Shown here piece by piece: positions 25,919 to 35,985 of a stretch of 64,000 nt of DNA; the stretch's first letter is position 1, and each line of letters begins with the position of its first letter. This DNA is from Centrapalus pauciflorus (lineage: Eukaryota > Streptophyta > Magnoliopsida > Asterales > Asteraceae): contig JAANYP010007618.1 in assembly GCA_020465985.1 (NCBI GenBank), forward strand, positions 31,465 to 95,464, read 5' to 3'. The notes below the pieces were generated by a model. It ran no database searches. It was given only the letters and a program-made list of their open reading frames with translations, and was not told where the DNA came from. A program made the position numbers and the translations under genes.

Positions 25919-26548
25919 TAGATTTAGATTAAGAAAAATAAATTCTTTCTGATTAAGTGAGTATTTTATTTTCTAGAATACAACATTATTTATTATGAAT
26001 GTTATTGTTTTGAGGTTCTACCCCACCTTTAAATTTTAGAACCATACAATAATAAATTCAATTAATGAAAGAACAAATAAACTTTTAGCTTTCTTTCCTA
26101 ATTTATTTCCTTAAATTAATCATTTCAATTCATTATATTAAAGCACTTAAACTAATAGCTTTACTAATAATTAAACATATATATTTTTCAAATTTATAAC
26201 ATGTATATTGAGAATTTGTATTTATTTTTTATTGACTGTATAATTGATATCTTAAAACATGTTTCCATCACTAATATTTATTTATTAATATAGTATAATA
26301 AAAAAAAATTTAGTTAAATAATATTTAGTATAAAATGTTGACAAATTGAATACAGTTTTTCATTCTTATATTTCATGTAGTTTCGTTCTTATACCTTTCA
26401 ATTTTATACTTTATATCAATTTAATAATTTTTTACACCAACATGATATTAATGCATTATTGATATTTTTTAGCTTCATTTAAACTATATGTTATAAAAAA
26501 TAATTATTAATAAAGTATATTCATGTAATACATGGGTCAATAAACTAG
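25919..26548 (+). mobile_element. Helitron right part, possibly split by the preceding copy
   Basis: The 3' end is clear: CATGTAATACATG hairpin-like stretch, GGTCAATAAA, then CTAG (26545-26548) and T. No 5' end was seen right of 25918. A TCTATACTGTTATATAATAC start lies at 24921, just before the minus-strand Helitron. The simplest reading is an outer Helitron (24921-24941 plus 25919-26548) into which the other one inserted. Confidence 0.55.
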
Positions 26549-26714
26549 TAATATTAATAACATAACATAACATGTCATTAATAGTATGTTATAGATAACA
26601 TATTAATATTTTATTATTGTAAATAAGGATGATTATTTATATTTGATAAATAATAATAATCACACTTTGTAATGGTAGTACGTTGTACTAATTTATATAA
26701 TAATAATAGTCACA
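26549..26714. repeat. Dispersed intergenic segment (copy 3, left part)
   Basis: Matches 19646-19790 and 20879-20935/21390-21510 (ACATGTCATTAATAGT, then GGATGATT ... CACTTTGTAATGGTAGTACG). It continues after the hAT element at 27461 and reaches about 27640 (ACTAAGAAGCATGTATA block). Confidence 0.7.
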
Positions 26715-26722
26715 CTTTGTAG

Positions 26723-27460
26723 TAGGGGTGTGCAGAAAAACCAAAATCCAAATCGAAACCGGAAAAAACCGAAAAATCGAAACCCGAAAACCAATCCGTT
26801 TGGATTTTGGACTGGTCTGGACTCTCGATTATCAAAAACCGAAAGTTTTGGTTGGTTTAGGTTTGAACCTTTAAAAAACCGAAAAAATCCAAACCGAACC
26901 GATTTTATATATACTATATTATAAAATTTAGATTTATTAAATACCTACCTTCTTTAATTATTAAATTAGGTTGTTTAAATTTTAAATTTTATTAAATACC
27001 TACCATCCTTTAATTACTAACTGTTAGAATAGGAACTGGAAAAGTGGGAAGCATCAAGCGACGCATCGGACACCGAAAGTGGGAAGCATCAAGCGACGCA
27101 TCTGTGGATGTTTAAATTTACGATTTGAATTGTTGAAATTAGATATTTGGATGTTTGAAGTTTAAGTTCTTTTTTTGTCTTTTTTATGTTTGACTAAATG
27201 ATTATTGTATTGGATATTGTTAAAAAGTTCATATTTTGTCAAAGAAAAAATAATTTTCACAAATCAAAAAATGGGGTTTCGGACATAAAAAAAAAAAAAC
27301 AAAATCCAAAAAAACCGAAAAAAACCGAAATCGAAACCGAAACCGAAACAAAAACCGAAAAAACAAACCATTTAAAACCAAACCGTTTGGACTCCGATAT
27401 TTTGGTTTGGATTTCGGTTTTTGTCATAAACAGATCCAAACCGATTCATGCTCATCCTTA
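26723..27460. mobile_element. Non-autonomous hAT element
   Basis: 738 bp, flanked on both sides by the 8-bp duplication CTTTGTAG (26715-26722 and 27461-27468). Ends are TAGGGGTGTGCA and, inverted, TAAGGATGAGCA, typical of plant hAT termini. Subterminal regions are packed with AAACCGAAA/TTTCGGTTT-type words in both orientations, likely transposase-binding repeats. Inside is a 35-bp direct repeat (AAGTGGGAAGCATCAAGCG, twice near 27041-27100). ORFs across the Lys/Thr-rich repeats are not genes. No transposase. Confidence 0.9.
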
Positions 27461-28144
27461 CTTTGTAGTAGCAACACGTAAGACTAATTTATATTTAAAT
27501 TGATCGAAATAAATATTATTTTTATATTTACTAAGAAGCATGTATAAATTATACAACTATAAAACACATTAACTTAAAATTCATGTATTTAAGAGGTACA
27601 TTATTTGATAATTTATGTGCAACTCTCAATTGTATAAGAATAATAATATTCTCATAAATTAGAAAATAAAATAAACTAATAACTTAAAATTTTATATAAA
27701 ATTAATAATGTTGATGACTTGATGTTTAACTTAATTATATAACTTCATTTAATTAATAACATTTTAAAATATTTTTATGAAACTTTTGCTAGCACAATAA
27801 TTTAAGCTTTAAAGTATATATGATAAATTAATCAAGAAAATCCTAAATACAAAAGTTAAGGACATCTATTAAAATAAAATCTTCTCATAAACTAATATTT
27901 AACTAATCTAATAATTATGATATATAAAATAGAAATAAGTTGAAATTAGATATTATTAAAATAAAGATAATTAAATTTAGAAAACGTATCATATATTTAA
28001 TTTCATGTAAAATAATTTTGTTATTTTATTTTACTTTTATTATGATAACATTAAATTAAATAGCACAATGAATAATTAGGTCATGCTAAACAATTATGAG
28101 ATATGTTACATTTATCACATGCATTTTCTTTCTATATAGTCTAA
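27461..28144. other. AT-rich intergenic sequence
   Basis: Begins with the right part of the dispersed segment (to about 27640), followed by about 500 bp of very AT-rich sequence. No gene, RNA or clear repeat border recognised. Confidence 0.6.
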
Positions 28145-28431
28145 CTAGTTTATCAACCATGAAAATTTTAATGAGTATCTTTTTCTTAAAACTATATAAA
28201 TTTAAAAATTAAAAAGAAAACTAATATGTTCATTAAAAACTTTTAAATTTATTATTATTATTAAAATATCTTTAAAATATTATTTGTTGAGATATTAATT
28301 AGATATAAATATAGATTTATTAATTCATTAATATTAAAAATAGTATTGTAGAATTGGCAAATGCTCGTTAAGCCAATTGACATTCTATGCAAATGTCATG
28401 TGACATTTAGTTACCCTTTTAATAGAATAGA
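28145..28431 (-). mobile_element. Short non-autonomous Helitron, minus strand
   Basis: 287 bp. On the minus strand it starts A|TCTATTCTATTAAAAGGG with the ACTAAATGTCACATG block, and ends GGTTGATAAACTAG followed by T. Same termini style as 24942-25918. No coding sequence. Confidence 0.7.
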
Positions 28432-29158
28432 TAGATAAATATAACATCCTTTAAAAGTTTATTTATAAATAAATAATTAACAAGTTGTTAGTTTTATATT
28501 TCTATCTATCTAAAAAATAATAATTTTTTTAATCTTATATTAACTTCTTTTAGTTAATACTTTAATGTTTTTCTAATATCATCTTCAAAATAGACACTAA
28601 ATTCACGTAAATAGATTGTAAAAAATGTTATTATAATGCACTTGCACAAAAGTTTATTAAACTTTAAAGAGGTACATTAAAGTGTTAAAATGAATTCATA
28701 CTTTTAATCTAATAAAATTTAATTTATATGAAAAATATTTTATTTAAAACTTTTATAAATAAAAGTAAAGACATAATGTTTTTTCATTTTATAAAATTAT
28801 TCAATTATTCTTCATGAAAAGAAATTTTCAGATTATTAGAATTGAAATATGTAGCATATTTTTCATGAAACAAGAACATGCATAATATGAATTAAAATAT
28901 TATTTATAATTTTTAGTGTAACTTTATTAAAGTTCAAATATGTAAGATATTTTGTTTTTAATTATTATTATAGTTGATGTTGTTTTTATGTTATAAATAA
29001 CTATACTTAATCATAAAACTTATTATTATCAATTACAATATTAATATTAAAACAAAACGTAAATATTACATTGAGTATTGAACCTATTTTGAACATCAAA
29101 GTAAACTTATGTGATGCTACATTTATATAAATTAGTTTTACATTCTATTAAACAGAAT
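28432..29158. other. AT-rich intergenic sequence
   Basis: About 730 bp of very AT-rich DNA. I see no gene, inverted repeat or terminus that I can support. Confidence 0.6.
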
Positions 29159-29524
29159 CAGATTCATCATCGTACCTATAAGATTCCAGCGTATCCTAAT
29201 GTGAATGATCATTCACACATATTTTTTTGAATAGACATGTATAAGACAACATTATAAGATTTTTTTCAAAAGGAGCAACATCATAAATCTTGTGAATGGT
29301 AAAAAAAGATCATGTGAATGGTCGGGTGTGAAATGATCATTCACATGGATGACCATTCACATAATATTTAAGGACACAGAAAGTGTGAATCTATGTTAAA
29401 TTCATATATCATGCGTATAACATTAAATTAGACATGGTTATGTGAAAAAAAATTTTAAAAAAGTTTTTTAAGGTTGGTACCTTCAGGTACACTTGATTTC
29501 GAGGGGTACTTATTTGAACCTGAC
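29159..29524. mobile_element. MITE C
   Basis: Reverse-complement relative of MITE B (21023-21312), but longer by an internal segment that also resembles the arm of MITE A (GGTACC ... AAACTTTTTT-type stretch). Ends are CAGATTCATCATCG and, inverted, CAGGTTCAAATAAGTACC. Contains the palindrome GTGAATGATCATTCAC near 29201. It abuts the LTR fragment at 29525. Confidence 0.8.
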
Positions 29525-29801
29525 TGTAACATCCCGGATTTGAGTCTGGTACGTGGATTTAATTTATTCGCTCATTATTTTAATATTATTGCGTTGTTCC
29601 AATTAAATCCCGTTTCGTGGATTAAACGTGTCGAGACCGAGTGATACGTGTCTCCGGATTAATAATTAGTGGATTATTATTATCATTGAGATCGCGGATC
29701 TAATTGGGTCCAAATGATATTAATATTGAAAAAGTGATAGCGGGTTCGGATTTAGCGGGTTCGGAGCTTTCTATTTTTGGAAAGCATATATATATACATA
29801 C

Positions 29802-29877
<76 letters not shown>

Positions 29878-30182
29878 ATAGACTCTAAACTCCATTTTCC
29901 TTCTTCACTTCCCAAATTCAGAAATAGTGTACGTGTGTGTGTGTGTTTGAAGCTGGAGCAGCAATGAATCATCAAGGTCTGAGTTTGGTTGCCAAAAGTT
30001 GAGCATCTCCTTCATCTTGATTGTGTTCTTGAGGTTTGGAGGTAAGAACCCATGATTTTGTTAGTTGAAATTGAGTTATGGTTGTGTTGTGGTGAGGGTT
30101 CTGAGTTTTAAGGTTTATGGGTGTGATATATGTGAGTTTGATGTATTTTGGCTGCTGGAATCAATTTTGAGGAGATGAGATT
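29525..30182 (+). mobile_element. Partial Gypsy LTR (5' part), cut by G2
   Basis: Begins TGTAACATCCCGG, the same start word as the G1 LTR (TGTAACATCC), and has the same plan: an AT/TATA-rich region, a C/T-rich stretch (CCTTCTTCACTTCCC near 29900), and a splice-donor-like GGAG|GTAAGAACC at 30041/30042. It breaks off at 30182 where the G2 LTR begins. The continuation should lie beyond the far end of G2, outside this window. Confidence 0.65.
29789..29876. repeat. (TACA)n-(TA)n-(TG)n microsatellite
   Basis: Compound simple repeat inside the LTR fragment, read directly. Overlapping ORFs on both strands (29700-29975) are repeat translations. Confidence 0.95.
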
Positions 30183-32659
30183 TGTAACAACCTAGCTTTT
30201 ACTAGAACTCAATTATTTGATTTTGAGCCAATAATGTAATTTTATTACATTATTTGAATTGTAATTTAATTAAGTAATGAAAATATTTAATTAAATTATG
30301 ATTGTTATAAATTATTAAAGATAATTAAACTAAAGAATGTATTATACGAAAGTGGAGGGGGTTAAATTGCAAATATAACTAAGTTAAATATATATACTTA
30401 AATAATGATTTTATTACCATTTAATTGCAATTAAGAAAGAAACTCAATCTCTCTCTTCTCTCTCTCCTAATCCACGGCTCCTTCACCAAAATCATCTAGA
30501 AAATTATGAATTTTGCATTCAATTGAAGATTTAAGCTAAGGAGAAGATACAACAATCATCATTCATCATCAATTAGCAAGGTTTAAAGGTAATAATTTCT
30601 TAAAAATTTGAAATTTATGTGTTTGGATCGGTTTTTATGGAAAACCGAAAATACAAGAATTATAACACGAATTTGTTGTTGCATGTTCAAGTTTTTACTA
30701 AATAATCATGTTTTTAAGTTAATAGATGTTAAAGAAACAAAATTTTTATTTTGGATCATCCAAATAAGGTGAAAATCGGTATTTTTATAAAATAAGTGTT
30801 CTTGACAAAATTTGCATATTTTGGATGATCTTGATCAATTTATGAGGTTTTTGATCAATAAAATTGTATAAAAACACTCAAATAATGATAACACAACTTT
30901 ATATTTTATTGCATGTTAATAAAATGTGTTTTTGGGAATTTTTATGAAAAATCCGAATGAATAAAATGAAGAACACCAAGAACAAATTTCTGGGAAAAAA
31001 TATAAGTAAGGATCCGAATTCGGGTAGGACCGAATTCGGATGGTGCCCATTTCGGATCCCATGTTTCGGATCCTTATAAATTCGGATGACCAACTTCGGT
31101 TCTTATGTATTTTTTTATGATCCTAAATTTGGTCCCAAGGTCCTAAATTCGGGTGCTCATTTCGGATCGTATGTCTTGAATATATTCCCAAAATTCGGAT
31201 GATTGTTTCGGACCCTGCTTGATCCGAATTTGATTGCCATTTCGGATGGCCAAGATCCGGATCACCCAATCCGGATGGTCCGAATTCGGATGATCCGAAC
31301 CCGGGTGACCATTTTGATATTTTTAATAAATAAATAAATGATATTTATGATGAAAGATTATGAACAAAACAACATGATTATCAATATATATATATATATA
31401 CAGATCTTTTGAGAATATAATGAAACAAAGAATATGAACGAAAGAAAGATAGATGAGTTATCAGTATCAGAATCAGATAAAATAAAGATGTTAAAGCTAA
31501 AAGCTGATAATATTAATATGATATGATTCTGGACAGGTTCAGTGAAATTCTGAACAAAGACTTAAAGATATTGAAAGCGGGTCACAGAATTGAAAAGAAT
31601 TGACGGAAGATCAGATTGACAAAAGATTTAAAGATAAATCCTGAGATAACTCAGGTGGTGGATATATACATCTGATTGATAAAGACCCCAGACCTGTGAG
31701 TTATAGATATTCAGATTTAACATGCTAGATTTCCGGTTGAGACATATTGTTGATGTTAGATTAATTTGACACTCATATTATCAGCTGGATTGTGAACTGT
31801 GCACACTATGGTTCGGTGTTACCCAGTAGATCATGATAGCTATTTGATTTATCACTTCATATGACTTTGAGATTTACTATTCATTTCTGATATATATTGT
31901 ATGAGAATACTGCTATCATGAATTTGATTACGTATGCTTCATCATTGCATATACTTTGACATATTGATTCAGCTTGATTAGCCTTGTCGGTTAATTGTTC
32001 TAGACCTGGCTATTTCACCAGTTCTATTGAACTTGGTAATGACCATCCGATGTTCCGCCATGTTGATTTACTGGTAGCTAGCCCAGTATGTGGCTGATCC
32101 CCACGATTTAAGCGTGAGCGTGGCTTGAACATCATCCGACTCTATGACTACTATGTCTCAATCATGAGGGCTGTAGCGGCAGTCAAGACATATCACGCTA
32201 GAACTTATGATCCGCTTGATAATGCATGTTAATTTGAAAATCTATATTCTCACTAAGCCTTGCTTACAGTTGCTACCTTACATTTTTTTACAGGAAAAGA
32301 TAAAGGAAAGTCACCTGCTGGACCTAGTTCTTAGGTCTTACAAAGATCAAGACAGAAGTTTTCATAGAACTCTACTCAGCAAACCCTTTTGGTACTAATT
32401 GGAGGATGATAATATGGTGGTCTGGGTAGATTTATCTTGATTATATGATGACATGAATTAGATTAGACTTGTGCCCTTTATAAGTTTAATTTGAAAATTG
32501 TAGTTCGTACTAGAATCTGTATTTAACTTATCCTAATATGTTTGTACTTGTAATTCGTAATTCCGCACTTAATTACTCTATCTTAGTTTGATTGATATCA
32601 TATTGCATGATGTGGGACCTAGACTCGTGACTACCGCCCCGTAAGGGGTGGTCTTCACA
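30183..32659 (+). repeat. G2 5' LTR
   Basis: TGTAACAACCTAGC ... GGTCTTCACA, about 2.48 kb. The boundary follows from the PBS at 32662 and from similarity of plan to the G1 LTR. It has a C/T-rich stretch at 30446-30470, a donor-like TTTAAAG|GTAATAATT at 30588/30589, a TTCGGA-rich array at 31010-31310, and an acceptor-like TTTTTTTACAG at 32283-32293 before GAAAAG. Confidence 0.8.
31010..31310 (+). repeat. TTCGGA motif array in the G2 LTR
   Basis: About a dozen TTCGG/TCCGGA words, many spaced 13-16 bp (for example 31028-31100) and others about 33 bp apart. This is a looser version of the array in the G1 LTR. The rest of the two LTRs differs widely, so the shared motif is notable. Confidence 0.8.
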
Positions 32660-32661
32660 GG

Positions 32662-32676
32662 ATGGTATCAGATTCC
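32662..32676 (+). promoter_or_regulatory. G2 primer-binding site
   Basis: ATGGTATCAGATTCC begins two bases after the LTR end. It matches TGGTATCAGA, the complement of the 3' end of initiator Met tRNA used by most plant LTR elements. The downstream GC is changed to TT. Confidence 0.85.
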
Positions 32677-32678
32677 AT

Positions 32679-32725
32679 AGTTTGAGTGAATCAAGTATTA
32701 CGTGAGTAATACTTGGTCTCAAACT
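32679..32725 (+). ncRNA. Nested hairpin with GNRA loop downstream of the G2 PBS
   Basis: Outer stem AGTTTGAG (32679-32686) with CTCAAACT (32718-32725). Inner perfect 10-bp stem CAAGTATTAC (32692-32701) with GTAATACTTG (32706-32715), closed by loop GTGA, which fits GNRA. G1 has the same outer stem and a different inner stem at the same place. The position in the untranslated leader suggests a packaging or dimerisation signal; that role is inference. Confidence 0.6.
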
Positions 32726-32859
32726 TAAGCAATACATATGTATCAATCATTTAGGTGGTTTGAACTGAGATAGGATGTACAGACAGTTAGGATAGGAAAA
32801 AGGGTACATAGATCTAAGTCTATAAACTGATAGTTAAATGATTTTAATTTTCAGTTAAG

Positions 32860-33099
32860 ATGTCAGGATCAGGTGACATTCCCAACAACATGACCCCACA
32901 ACAAATGTTTGAAATGATGCTACAATTATTAGCCCAACATTCTGAACAACAAAATAAGATTATGCAAGAGCAGTTTCAGGCTAGAGATGAGGCCAAAGCT
33001 AAGAGACGTGATGATAAAAAGAATAAGCAAAAAGAAAAACAAGTCCAGAATGATGAAACTGATTCTGATAACTCGAATCCTGAAACCCAAATTTCACAG
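32860..33099 (+). pseudogene. G2 gag, N-terminal part
   Basis: ATG at 32860 opens MSGSGDIPNNMTPQQMFEMM, parallel to the G1 gag start (MSGDDMTPQQMFQMM). A Lys/Glu/Gln-rich helical stretch follows. The host frame ends at 33099 (CAG). After that the reading enters the C2 LTR, where the apparent TAA at 33124 belongs to C2. Gag resumes at 51313. Gag forms the capsid of the virus-like particle. Confidence 0.85.
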
Positions 33100-33738
33100 T
33101 GTCAGGATCTGAATTTAACTCCCTAAGATTAACTGATTTGAATTGATCAGAGTGTAAATCAATAATCTTGTATTAAATCAAAGTCTAATTAAGAAGTTTG
33201 CGGAATAACACTTAATTACTTTAATAAAAGCTTTCAGAATCCATAACAGATAAACATAAATGAATAAACAAAATTGCTTGTATTGCTGAACTGAATGATT
33301 ACAATCACCTATAATCTGTTTGATTAGACGAAGAACACAAATTGTTCTTAGGATTTTTACAACCTTAGAGGCTTATGAAAACTTAAACAAAAAGCAATTA
33401 CAAACTTGAACGTGCAGAAACTTAATACAATAGAAAAACCTATTCTATGTATTTATAATGCTTTCTGATTTGTTTCCTTGAAGGACTCTGACTTCTCTGA
33501 TAGTCGATATGCTAGAATCTTCGTGTAAATATCTTTTCCTGAATATCAGCACTTTCTGTTTATGAAACTGTTGAGCAGCTTGAATCACTTAGCAGCTTGA
33601 ACAGAGCAGCTTGTACTTTTGTACTAGCAGCTCGAACTTCTTCAACTAACAGCATGAACTTTGTACTTACACAGAAAATCTACTAACAGTCTGAGAAGAC
33701 TAACTAACAGTTTGAACTACTTAGAATATTTCCCAACA
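33100..33738 (-). repeat. C2 3' LTR
   Basis: 639 bp. On the minus strand it is TGTTGGGAAATATT ... AATTCAGATCCTGACA. It differs from the other LTR by about a dozen substitutions and an indel of roughly ten bases near 33600. Rich in AGCAGCTTGAAC-like words. Confidence 0.93.
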
Positions 33739-33750
33739 ATCTCACCATAA
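33739..33750 (-). promoter_or_regulatory. C2 polypurine tract (degenerate)
   Basis: On the minus strand, ATGGTGAGAT immediately precedes the 3' LTR. It corresponds to the TAGGGGGAGAT tract of C3. It is interrupted by T. Confidence 0.6.
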
Positions 33751-33840
33751 CTTAAATTCTTTACATAAGACTTTAAGTTCTATACAAATAAGGAAATAAA
33801 ACAAGTAAACTGCTATTTACAAACCAAGGCTTTCAAAAAC

Positions 33841-35985
33841 TTACAATTGTGCAAGTTTCTGATTGACTGCCTTCAAAAATTCTTTCTTCAGATCTTCTCT
33901 ATCACAATATATTCTCACTGATCTCATCTGAAGTAACATAGCCTTTGGAAGATCATAAAATTCAAAATTGAAGAACATACCGGATCTATTTGCAAACCTG
34001 ATTCTGTAAGTCTTTGATTTGACAAACAGATCAACTTGTGCAATCTTCATCTCCTTGGCATCTTCTATATCCTTCCTTATTGACTCAGGATCAAAAATGC
34101 TCTTCAGATCTTTAATAGCTTGCTTTACTTGTGGAAGAGAAGATCTAACTTGAGTTGCAGACCCAACATGGTGCATTCTTGTGAGCTCATCTCTGGTCAT
34201 CCCTTGGACTATATGCATCATACTTTTATATTCTTCCTCAGGACCAGTTTCTCTTCTTACTACAAAATGATATCTTAAGTCAATGTTATCCATTGGCTTA
34301 GCATACTAGTAAGTAATTAGAGGTTTTGAGAAATCATGCTGGTCGAGGGTCTTTTCAATCTCCATTACCTTCTGCAGCTGATGCTCAAACAGCACCCTTT
34401 TAACCTGATCAAGCTTTGCCTGTGAAATTGTATCTGATTTGGGAATAGAAGCAACAGCTTGACCAGAAGGAGCAGGATCACTAACAGCAGCTTGAACATT
34501 ACTTATACCAGCTTGAGCTGGATCTTGTGATCTTTGGACTTCTTGGGAGACTTTGGCTACCTTACGTTTTTCCATTTCTTTGTCATGGATGTCTTGCAGC
34601 TTTCTGTGATCATGGACTGAGCCATCTTCTTTGGGATGCCAGCTGAAAAGGCAAAATTAATCAAGAATCTTCTATGCTCAGCCTTTGAATGCCCTGTTGG
34701 CATTTTCCTCTTTCTTTCACTTTGCTTGACCACAAACCCTCTTAGGTAATCACCTAAGGTTTCATCATCTTGCATTGGGGTCTGGGTTTGCTGGTCTAGA
34801 GCCTGATCTTGTTCTTCTGCTATTTTTCTGGCAATTTCAGCATCATAGGCAATCTGGGCTTCTCTAGAAGAAAATTTGTGCATTGGAGAATCAATGAGGA
34901 TACCCTTGCCTTTATCTTTGATTGCAGACGATGTAGCTTGGACTGAACTGATGGGAGCCTGAATTCCTTCTCTTATAACAAATCCAGTTGCTCTTGTAGA
35001 AGCAGCTTGAGTTTCTAGGCTAACAGCTTGAGAAGTTGTTGGGACTGCTAGCCTAGAATCTTGGACTGTTGGAGCTGCTTGGACTGATTGAGGGATCTCC
35101 TGATTCTCCCCCTTTTTGGAAGCATTGATTTGGTCAGGAGGACCTACAACCAGCTGCTCTAATTTAATGATCTTATTTCCACAGAGGGTGAACCCTTGAT
35201 GGAGATAATCCATTCTTTGGTTTTGAGCTGCTTCTGCCTGTCTGAGTGCAATTATTTGTGCCCCCTGTGCAGCAATGATGGACTGATGGTATTCCAACAT
35301 TGCTACAACAGGTTGCAGCTTAGGATCCGTCAATAACATGAGTTGTAGACTAGCCTCAAGATCAGCAAACGAATGTGGTGCTTGTGATCTATCACTGGCA
35401 TGAATACCAGAAGTAGAAACCTCTGGGCCCCTCTGTTCTTGGTACTGGGGACTTCCAGATGGTGCTTGCACACCTTCTGTTGCCATGGGTGTGGTCTTAT
35501 TGATGTTGACACTGTCCTGTGCCTCTTGTGCAGAAGCAACAGTAGTGTCAGCCACAGAACCCATATGGACAATCTCTGTTGAGATGTCCACCTCCTGATT
35601 GAGGTTGGGAGTGTCCTCAATGGGTGCCCTTTGGGTATTCTGTGCAGAAGTGTCCTCCTGCACAGGGTTATTTGGCTCTTGTAAGAGGGCTGAGGAGGAA
35701 GGAGCTCCTGGTCCTCTTTTTCTCTTGTACAGTTTGAGTGGGGATGTGGGCTTAACAACAGGAACAGAAGGCATTTGAGTATCATGAGGAGTGGGTTGGG
35801 GTCCTGGGGGTGAAGCAGTAATGTTTGGCTGAGCCTGCTCAGGACCCTCTCCTCTGTTTCTTGGAATGATGCCCAACATTGCAGAAGGCAATGGGACATC
35901 AACAGTCAAAACATTGGCACTTTGTTTTAGAAGACGTTTTATTGAAGGTAAAGAGTGCCTATGGGAAAGTATCAAACACAGACAG
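33841..35985 (-). pseudogene. C2 extra 3' ORF (env-like position), broken
   Basis: Minus strand, between pol and the 3' LTR. The reading 35975-34557 is a Pro/Gln/Ser/Ala-rich chain with a helical segment (about 35300-35160, LEYHQSIIAAQGAQIIALRQ). It shifts frame near 34565 (reading 34575-34306), meets TAG at 34306-34308, and continues to 33841 with a Lys/Arg-rich C-terminal domain (FFNFEFYDLPKAML). The usual start is missing because of the deletion near 35990. Sirevirus-type elements have an ORF here, sometimes called env-like. No signal peptide or convincing membrane span was seen. Function unknown. Confidence 0.7.

Noticed and set aside
26730..27503. Lys/Asn/Thr-rich ORFs as a gene
   Set aside because: They translate AAACCGAAA subterminal repeats of a hAT element.
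29700..29975. Overlapping ORFs on both strands with His-Thr, Ile-Tyr or Cys-Val repeats
   Set aside because: Translations of TA/TG microsatellites inside an LTR fragment.
33100..33126. End of the 32860 ORF as the natural gag C-terminus
   Set aside because: Residues after 33099 come from the C2 LTR. True gag resumes at 51313.
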